DNA of 22,740 bases, from the IMG/VR virus record IMGVR_UViG_3300042938_001069, positions 1-22,740 of that record; one strand, given 5' to 3'. Below, piece after piece: positions 18,129 through 22,740 of the stretch; position 1 is the stretch's first letter, and every line of letters starts with the position of its first letter. Made by a program: the position numbers and the translations under genes. The notes beneath the pieces were generated by a model, which saw only the letters and a list, made by a program, of their open reading frames with translations, was not told where the DNA came from and made no database searches. Origin of the DNA: a virus.

Positions 18129-18677
18129 ATGGCAATATGTAATGCTTTATCGGCAGGCCTTGACAAATCGTGTGACAACAACGCAGGTGGTGTAAACAAA
18201 ATCTTTATTACGGATTTTGACAACGTAGCGTTTTCTGGAATAACGATTGGTGCTGCTACTTCTCCTCAAACAGGAGACTGGGTTGACGCTATAACTATGA
18301 TTTCTGGCGATTTCTACGAAGTGAAAACCAACAAAAATGTATGTAACTTTACAGAAACGGTAGCAGTTGACCTTGCTAACGGAACAACTTACTTCAACCA
18401 AGTTGTAACATTAGAACTTTCTAGAAGAGAGACTACTAAAAGAACTTTCATTGACAAACTAATCGCAGGACAAAAACAACTTCGTTTGATTGTTCTTGAT
18501 AGTAATGGAAACTACTGGTTGTTTGGATACACAGAGGGTTCTTATGTAACTGCGATTGAGGGTGGTTCGGGAACTGCAAAAGCTGACAAAAACGGATATA
18601 CGGTGACTTTCACTGCTATGGAACCTTTACAAGCTTGGCAAGTAGACCCAACAATCGTTGCTGCAATCACAGCATAA
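18129..18677 (+). CDS. Candidate major tail tube protein (paralogue 1)
   Basis: 182 residues, beta-rich. It begins MAICNALSAGLDKSCD and contains GGVNKIFITDF, an EVKTNKNVCNFTET segment, a LSRRETTKRTFIDKLIAGQK helix, NGNYWLFG and GGSGTAKADKNGYTVTFTA. Length, position near capsid and tape measure, and the 'ETT-R-FI-L-GQ-L' helix between two sheets fit a tail tube subunit that polymerises around the tape measure. The neighbouring gene at 18759 is a clear paralogue. Alternatives are a capsid decoration protein or another abundant structural protein. It has terminators on both sides, so its level may be set separately from the capsid. The three Cys at residues 4, 15 and about 77 are shared with the paralogue. 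Confidence 0.55.
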   Translation: MAICNALSAGLDKSCDNNAGGVNKIFITDFDNVAFSGITIGAATSPQTGDWVDAITMISGDFYEVKTNKNVCNFTETVAVDLANGTTYFNQVVTLELSRRETTKRTFIDKLIAGQKQLRLIVLDSNGNYWLFGYTEGSYVTAIEGGSGTAKADKNGYTVTFTAMEPLQAWQVDPTIVAAITA

Positions 18678-18701
18678 TCTACAATCAAATAATAACAAAA
18701 G

Positions 18702-18734
18702 AAAGCCCGCCGCCTAATATGGAGGCGGGCTTTT
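18702..18734 (+). terminator. Strong hairpin terminator after tube paralogue 1
   Basis: Stem AAAGCCCGCC / GGCGGGCTTT with an inner CC/GG extension, loop around TAATAT, then a TTTTC tract. The A/T ends make it work in both directions in principle. It lies in the 81-base gap between the two tube-like paralogues. Confidence 0.85.
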
Positions 18735-18758
18735 CTTATACAAAAAAATATAATCAAA

Positions 18759-19592
18759 ATGGCAATATGTAATGCACTAACAGCAGGCTTGGATAAGTCC
18801 TGTGATACGAATGCAGGTGGTGTCAATAAAATCTTTATCGCGGATTTTGTGAGTTTGTCTCCAAGTATAAGTGGTGGAGAAATAGCGAATATATCTCCTG
18901 ACCTAAACGAAGGAATATATGTTGTGACTACCGTAGCAACAATAAATACAACAATCACTGCTGGCAACTATTTCATAACTACAATAGAAGTAGCAGGTGA
19001 CCTAACAGATAAGATAAAAGTTGGAAAGCAAATCAAGTTCTCATATAACACACAAACTGGTGGTGGAAACTGGACTGGAAATCTAGCATCAGTCTCATAC
19101 AATTCTGGAACAAATAAAACTACTATTACACCAGACTTTGCTGGTTTCACACCATCGGTTGGTTTAGTTTCGGCCGGTGCTGCACCAAACAACACGACTA
19201 ATCAGTCTATAACTACATTTCTATTCTGGGAAATAAAGACAAATAAAAATGTATGTAATTTCACAGAAACTATACAGACTGATATGACTAATGGAACTAC
19301 TTTCTTTACTCAAACGGTAAATGTTGTTTTATCAAAAAGAGAGACTACAAAAAGAGAAACCCTAAAAAGGTTTATTGACGGACAAAAGCAATTGGTGCTT
19401 GTTGTTCTTGATACTAATGGAAACTATTGGTTATTCGGACTTGTAGAAGGTGTTTATGTAACAGCAATGGAAGGTGGTTCAGGAACTGCGAAGGCAGACC
19501 AAAATGGATATACAATCACTTTTACTGCAACAGAAACTATACAAGCATATGAATTTGCTTATTCTAATCTTGCTCCTTATTTAGTAGGATAA
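18759..19592 (+). CDS. Tube-like paralogue 2 with inserted beta-rich domain
   Basis: 277 residues. The first 30 residues differ from the upstream paralogue at only three positions, and similarity resumes from WEIKTNKNVCNFTET to NGNYWLFG, GGSGTAKAD and NGYT-TFTA. Between these, about residues 31-130, is a segment absent from the first copy, containing AGNYFITTIEVAGDLTDKIK, VGKQIKFSY and SGTNKTTITPDF, a pattern seen in small beta domains of phage virion proteins. The result is a tube-like core carrying an extra surface domain. It could be a minor tube subunit, a tail terminator-side variant or a decorated tube. The leader (AAAAAAATATAATCAAA) and the first codons are also nearly identical to those of paralogue 1, so a tandem duplication is clear. 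Confidence 0.6.
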   Translation: MAICNALTAGLDKSCDTNAGGVNKIFIADFVSLSPSISGGEIANISPDLNEGIYVVTTVATINTTITAGNYFITTIEVAGDLTDKIKVGKQIKFSYNTQTGGGNWTGNLASVSYNSGTNKTTITPDFAGFTPSVGLVSAGAAPNNTTNQSITTFLFWEIKTNKNVCNFTETIQTDMTNGTTFFTQTVNVVLSKRETTKRETLKRFIDGQKQLVLVVLDTNGNYWLFGLVEGVYVTAMEGGSGTAKADQNGYTITFTATETIQAYEFAYSNLAPYLVG

Positions 19593-19597
19593 AAAAC

Positions 19598-19648
19598 AAA
19601 CCCAGAGCAATCTGCTCCGGGAGACCCAGGTTGAGGCCTGGGTTTTTT
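19598..19648. terminator. Bidirectional terminator between tube paralogue 2 and the minus-strand gene
   Basis: Stem ACCCAGG-TTGAGG-CCTGGGT (19624-19643) followed by TTTTTT serves + strand transcripts. A larger alternative stem pairs AAACCCAG at 19598 with CTGGGTTT at 19638, enclosing a small GAGCA-ATC-TGCTC hairpin. The A run at 19591-19596 becomes a T run for the minus strand, so the structure can also end the convergent gene, whose stop codon is at 19647-19649. Confidence 0.8.
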
Positions 19649-19949
19649 ATTTTACTGGAACCGAACTCTCAAAAAGGTAGTTCGCTCTCACATCATACTT
19701 ATCAAGGCCATAAGACCTGAATACTTCTTCGCTGTCTGCTATGATTTTTACTAACTTGTCATATACTGCGTCAGCCGGCGAGATTATAGACTTTGTGATA
19801 AGCAAGTAAACAAAAGTGTCATTTGCCGTTCTGTGGTGATATAACGCGTCTACTAATACTTTGTCAAGGATTACGGTCTCATACATTCCGCCTTCTACTG
19901 ACCTTTTGATTTCTACTCCTCCTGCGATTGCTTTTCTCATGTCTTTCAT
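19647..19949 (-). CDS. Moron-like small protein, unknown function
   Basis: 100 residues from the ATG at 19949 (MKDMRKAIAGGVEIKRS) to the TAA at 19647. It is a soluble alpha/beta-looking protein with an early Gly-Gly hinge, TVILDKVLVDALYHH, FVYLLITKSIISPADAVYDKLVKIIADSEE-like helices and a C-terminal YDVRANYLFES. No signal peptide or membrane segment. I do not recognise it. It is the only minus-strand gene inside the virion block, has its own host-type promoter (19976-20007) and its own terminator, and so could be expressed when the late genes are silent. The open frame upstream to 20057 is rejected because it covers that promoter. Early host-takeover, exclusion or regulatory functions are all possible. 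Confidence 0.65.
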   Translation of the reverse strand: MKDMRKAIAGGVEIKRSVEGGMYETVILDKVLVDALYHHRTANDTFVYLLITKSIISPADAVYDKLVKIIADSEEVFRSYGLDKYDVRANYLFESSVPVK

Positions 19950-19975
19950 AATGTTTATGTTTTTAGTTTGTCTTA

Positions 19976-20007
19976 CAAATATACGGAGGTTATTCCGAAT
20001 AAACAAA
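19976..20007 (-). promoter_or_regulatory. Bacteroidota-type promoter for the minus-strand gene
   Basis: On the minus strand, TTTG (20007-20004), 20 bases, then TATATTTG (19983-19976), an exact match to the TTTG / TAnnTTTG consensus of Bacteroidota primary sigma promoters. It lies 26 bases upstream of the ATG at 19949, giving a leader of about 20 bases that is AT-rich (AAAAACATAAACATT). Confidence 0.75.
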
Positions 20008-20027
20008 CAATCACCGAAATATATTTC
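20003..20027 (+). promoter_or_regulatory. Candidate phage promoter P5 (portal gene group)
   Basis: ACAAA at 20003 and TATATTTC at 20020, 17 bases start to start, differing by one base in the first box from the ACGAA sites upstream of other virion genes. It overlaps the upstream box of the divergent minus-strand promoter by four bases. A promoter is needed here because the terminator at 19598-19648 and the convergent gene isolate the portal group from upstream transcription. Confidence 0.4.
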
Positions 20028-20031
20028 AGGT

Positions 20032-20466
20032 ATGATAATGCTAAAACCAGGAACCACCGATGCCGTCTTTACTCTAAACGAGAAGTTCGGCTTTTTCTCG
20101 CCGTCTGTTTACACATACACAGACTTGTTTTTCTACTTTCGTTTTGAGAACGAATTGAACTATTCAGTAATAGACTTCTCTAAAACTTCTTTGTTAGATT
20201 TAGGAGACGGAACCAGATATAACAAGTTTGCAATCAGCTCCACTTTCTCGGCTACCGCTTCGGCTGGAACTAATGAGACTTGGGACAGAACTTATGACAT
20301 ACACTTATTTGGTGAAAACAATGATTTAGGTTCTGGTTGGAACTATACAATATGGGCTTGTCAAGGACCAGTTCCTTTATCAGGAACAATCTCTTTACCA
20401 TCAATGACACAGAGCACTCCTCCTGTCATAGTAGAAACTGGACGAGTTAGGTTCACAGAGCAATAA
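20032..20466 (+). CDS. Small structural-region protein, unknown function
   Basis: 144 residues if started at 20032 (MIMLKPGTTDAV) or 142 from the ATG at 20038. It is beta-rich (FYFRFENELNYSVID, then TRYNKFAISSTFSA, TYDIHLFGENND, NYTIWACQG) and ends in VETGRVRFTEQ. The pattern recalls small single-domain proteins encoded next to the portal in Bacteroidota phages, with no firm family. The longer open frame back to 19861 is antisense to the minus-strand gene and is not used. The candidate promoter P5 ends 4 bases before the first ATG, so the second ATG may be the true start. It is followed 16 bases later by the portal gene, so they are likely co-transcribed. Confidence 0.55.
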   Translation: MIMLKPGTTDAVFTLNEKFGFFSPSVYTYTDLFFYFRFENELNYSVIDFSKTSLLDLGDGTRYNKFAISSTFSATASAGTNETWDRTYDIHLFGENNDLGSGWNYTIWACQGPVPLSGTISLPSMTQSTPPVIVETGRVRFTEQ

Positions 20467-20482
20467 AAAAACACATAAACAA

Positions 20483-21622
20483 ATGAAAATCTTCGGCTAC
20501 GAACTTACAAAAACGCAGGCACAAATTGCCTCACCAATACAGGAAATAAAAGACGCTGTTGATGGATTTCAACTTGGTGCTGAAACAGACCTTCCTGTAA
20601 TAAGAGAAAGCAGGAACAATGAGTGGGTTGACTATGGTATAAACAACCTTTATCCTGAATACCTGAAAGATATGTATAATACATCACCAACACACAATGC
20701 TATTGTAAAAACGAAAGCACAAATGGTAGTTGGCGAAGGATGGGAAATAAACGACGAACTTCTTGACGAAAAGGCAAAGGTCGCAGTTAGACAGATAATC
20801 AACCAGGTTTGGCGTGACGCGTATGAAATCTCATTAGATTATCAAATCTTTGGAGCAATGGCATTAGAAACTATATGGTCTCTTGACGGTCAAAGAATAG
20901 TTGAGGTAAATAGAATTGACCCAGCAAAGTTGAGGTCTGGAAAATATGAGGACGGAAAAGTATGTGAGTGGTTCTACAAAAGAAACTGGGCTGACAGAAG
21001 AGAAGACGCAGTAGAGATATATCCTTTTGCGGAAGGAGACTTGGAACATAAAAGACAACTTCTTTACCACGCAGGTCAAAAGGTTACGAACGAGTATTAT
21101 GGTGAGCCAACCTATTTGGCTGCAATGGACTGGGTGTCATTAGAAAGTCAAGTTGGTTTATATTACAAATCTCTTATAGAAAACGGTTTCAATCCTTCTA
21201 TACTTGTAAAGTTTTATAGAAAGCCAGGAACGCAAGAAGAAAGAGACGATGTAGTAACAGGTCTAAAAAGAACTTTTGGTGGTGTAAAACGCGCTGGAAA
21301 AGCAATGGTAATGTTTTCCGACGGTAAAGACTTGGCACCGGATGTTACACCAATAGACATACAAAATGTAGACAAGCAGTTTGTGGCAATCGCAGACCAA
21401 ATAACACAGAAAATACTTACAGCTGAAAGAGCAACAACTCCTGAATTATTTGGATTATGTGTGCCAGGCCAACTTGGCTCAGGAGACTTTGAGGTAAAAG
21501 TAAAGTGTTTCAACAAGTTTGTAATACAACCAGACCAAATGGCATTTGAATATGTTGTAAACAAGTTATTACTTGCTAACGGTTATATGGTTGATTTCAA
21601 ACTCAAACCAATGACGATATAA
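20483..21622 (+). CDS. Portal protein
   Basis: 379 residues. The N-terminal WVDYGINNLYPEYLKDMYNTSPTHNAIVKTKAQMVVGEGW pattern (no-gap 'NN-x-P-x-x-L-x-x-x-Y-x-x-SP-T-H-x-x-I') is typical of portal proteins, as are the middle (DYQIFGAMALETIW, VEVNRIDPAKLR) and the C-terminal ITQKILTAERATTPELFG followed by a Gly-rich loop. It forms the dodecameric ring at the capsid vertex through which DNA enters. It is at the short end of the family's length range (usually 400 or more), lacking a long C-terminal barrel. Here it is downstream of the capsid, tube and a minus-strand gene, whereas in most siphoviruses it precedes the protease and capsid. No terminase is in the window. Confidence 0.75.
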   Translation: MKIFGYELTKTQAQIASPIQEIKDAVDGFQLGAETDLPVIRESRNNEWVDYGINNLYPEYLKDMYNTSPTHNAIVKTKAQMVVGEGWEINDELLDEKAKVAVRQIINQVWRDAYEISLDYQIFGAMALETIWSLDGQRIVEVNRIDPAKLRSGKYEDGKVCEWFYKRNWADRREDAVEIYPFAEGDLEHKRQLLYHAGQKVTNEYYGEPTYLAAMDWVSLESQVGLYYKSLIENGFNPSILVKFYRKPGTQEERDDVVTGLKRTFGGVKRAGKAMVMFSDGKDLAPDVTPIDIQNVDKQFVAIADQITQKILTAERATTPELFGLCVPGQLGSGDFEVKVKCFNKFVIQPDQMAFEYVVNKLLLANGYMVDFKLKPMTI

Positions 21623-21638
21623 AAATAAAGAAAAGATA

Positions 21639-22226
21639 ATGGCAACTTGGGTCACTCAACAATACCTAAAATCGTTTACACCAATCAACAACAATGTTGA
21701 CGCAAACGACATAGCACCGCATGTAGATACGGCGCAACTTATATACACAAGAGAACTTCTTGGAAAACTTCTATACGATGACATTGATACGAAATTCAAA
21801 GCAGGAACTCTAAACGCAATAGAGACTGAACTATTTGATATACTAAAACAACATATCGCTTATAGAGCAACAGAGACTGCTATACCTTTCTTATCAATCA
21901 AGATTAGGAATAAAGGAACTGTAAAGTTGAGAGACGAATATGCAGAACCGGCTTCTATTGAGGAAATGAAATACCTACGACACGAACTGAAAAACAGAGC
22001 AGAGTTCTTTGAAAAGAGAGCACAAGAGTTTTTGTGTCAATACTCTACTGACTTTCCATTATGGACGGCAGGTCAAGACGCAAACGGAAAGAAGCAACAA
22101 ATTTGGCCTAACCCTAACAATCCTTATGATAGCGATGTCTATTTAGAGGACAAAGATAATTGGGACCTAAAAAGAAACAGATACTTATACGGACCGAATG
22201 GTTCATTTCCTAATAGAGGATACTAA
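21639..22226 (+). CDS. Head-tail connector / neck protein (DUF6712-like)
   Basis: 195 residues, mostly helical. It begins MATWVTQQYLKSFTPIN and has a Y-T-R-E-L-L-G-K-L-L-Y-D segment, AYRATETAIPFLSIKIRNKGTVKLRD and a long charged helix (SIEEMKYLRHELKNRAEFFEKRAQEFL). This resembles the helical head-completion proteins encoded just after the portal in Bacteroidota phages, which I associate with DUF6712; the name is a recollection, not a search result. The C-terminal 40 residues are Asn/Pro/Gly-rich (WPNPNNPYDSD, GPNGSFPNRGY) and probably extended. The last gene of the portal group, ended by a bidirectional terminator immediately after the stop codon. Confidence 0.55.
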   Translation: MATWVTQQYLKSFTPINNNVDANDIAPHVDTAQLIYTRELLGKLLYDDIDTKFKAGTLNAIETELFDILKQHIAYRATETAIPFLSIKIRNKGTVKLRDEYAEPASIEEMKYLRHELKNRAEFFEKRAQEFLCQYSTDFPLWTAGQDANGKKQQIWPNPNNPYDSDVYLEDKDNWDLKRNRYLYGPNGSFPNRGY

Positions 22227-22253
22227 AAAAAGCGACTTTGAGGGTCGCTTTTT
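22227..22253. terminator. Bidirectional terminator at the convergent gene junction
   Basis: Near-perfect palindrome AAAAAGCGAC-TTTGAGG-GTCGCTTTTT, a 10-bp stem with A-tract and T-tract ends. It can stop the portal group on the + strand and the converging nuclease-like gene on the minus strand, whose stop codon is 30 bases away. Confidence 0.9.
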
Positions 22254-22282
22254 CGTTTTAGAGTATATTAGTATTTATTATA

Positions 22283-22740
22283 TCATGATGTTGCATCTTT
22301 TAGCACCTTTGGAGTGCATTTATCAATCTCTACCTCAAAGTATTCTCTCGGTATTTTCACCGTTAGAAAGTGGTGCCCGTTGGCAAATCTATTTACGAGG
22401 TGAACTCTTGCTCGCAGACCTTGTCCGGCAGTAGCAGTATGATATACAAACCCCGCAGTTTTGATTAGTCTTCTCAACTTATCTGTTTCTATGATATAAG
22501 CAATCTCGTGGTCTGGAAAGTAATACACAAATAAGTCTGCCTTCGTCGCATTGACACCACTTGCCGTTCCATTACATTGGAACTCTATAACCATATTTCC
22601 AGTCTCACCATTGTATGTTTCATATCTGTCTGTTTTTACTTCTACCGACTTATGTGAGCCGTCATACATATAAAAGTCAAATTCTTTTAGTTTTTGTTTG
22701 TCCTTGCTTTCGTTGAAATATACCCAACTCCAACCGAAGT
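22283..22740 (-). CDS. PD-(D/E)XK nuclease-like protein (5' end beyond the window)
   Basis: The frame is open to the window edge, so the ATG at 22669 is probably internal: translation upstream of it (WVYFNESKDKQKLKEFDFY) continues the same domain. The visible 152 residues contain an Asp in EFDFYMYDG and, 13 residues on, VEVKTDR, the D...ExK signature of PD-(D/E)XK nucleases, followed by TGNMVIEF, NGTASGV and TKADLFVYYF, an order seen in phage and resolvase-like enzymes of this superfamily. The C-terminal third is a basic, mixed alpha/beta segment. It may act in DNA recombination, packaging-end processing or host DNA degradation; its precise role is not determinable. It converges on the portal group, so it belongs to a separate, probably early or middle, transcription unit. 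Confidence 0.5.
   Translation of the reverse strand, partial: FGWSWVYFNESKDKQKLKEFDFYMYDGSHKSVEVKTDRYETYNGETGNMVIEFQCNGTASGVNATKADLFVYYFPDHEIAYIIETDKLRRLIKTAGFVYHTATAGQGLRARVHLVNRFANGHHFLTVKIPREYFEVEIDKCTPKVLKDATS

Noticed and set aside
18737-18754. TATA-rich sequence before tube paralogue 2 as a promoter
   Set aside because: No ACG box at the right distance and no TTTG box; probably just the A-rich leader duplicated with the gene.
19861-20031. 5' extension of the small gene before the portal
   Set aside because: The extension is antisense to the minus-strand gene and runs through its promoter; its translation is hydrophobic and unlike the rest of the protein.
19950-20057. 5' extension of the minus-strand moron-like gene
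   Set aside because: It would cover the exact TTTG/TATATTTG promoter, so the ATG at 19949 is preferred.
1-22740. tRNA genes, CRISPR arrays, insertion sequences, attachment sites
   Set aside because: None seen: no spaced repeat array, no transposase, no clover-leaf-like sequence, no integrase.

Overview
The window is a block of virion genes from a tailed bacteriophage. It is AT-rich and almost fully coding, and all but two genes lie on the + strand. The host is most likely a member of the Bacteroidota: starts are preceded by A-rich leaders with almost no Shine-Dalgarno sequences, one promoter (minus strand, 19976-20007) matches the TTTG-N20-TAnnTTTG form of that phylum, and several proteins (tail-tip protein, portal, neck protein) have the look of Bacteroidota phage proteins. 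A 1307-residue tape measure without any visible sheath gene suggests a long, non-contractile (siphovirus-like) tail.

Layout: a neck/tail-completion protein that is probably cut by the window edge (8-493); two large tail-tip/baseplate-like proteins (490-6072); a run of fibre and adhesin-like proteins (6111-12005) including a 49-residue gene; the tape measure (12053-15976); a XkdF-like prohead protease fused to a coiled-coil, scaffold-like tail (16013-17101); the major capsid protein (17145-18068); two paralogous tube-like proteins, the second with an inserted beta-rich domain (18129-19592); a minus-strand single-gene unit with its own promoter (19647-19949); a small unknown protein, the portal and a neck protein (20032-22226); and the 3' part of a minus-strand PD-(D/E)XK nuclease-like gene (22283-window end). 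No terminase, lysis, replication, tRNA or CRISPR feature is visible. No stretch over 300 bases lacks a gene.

The most notable signals are at DNA level. (1) Reading by eye, I found no TTAA, GATC, GANTC, TCGA or GTAC in 22.7 kb, although many tens of each are expected and near-neighbour words are common. This looks like strong selection against several restriction/modification sites. (2) A candidate phage promoter, ACG followed 17 bases later by TATAnTTT, occurs with identical spacing before the fibre, tape-measure, protease and capsid genes, and with one base changed before the portal group. The protease and capsid copies also share a 17-base element. (3) Hairpin terminators separate capsid, tube 1, tube 2 and the moron-like gene, so these are expressed as partly independent units. 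(4) The gene order (tail tip, fibres, tape measure, protease, capsid, tube, portal) differs from the usual portal, protease, capsid, tube, tape measure, tip order.
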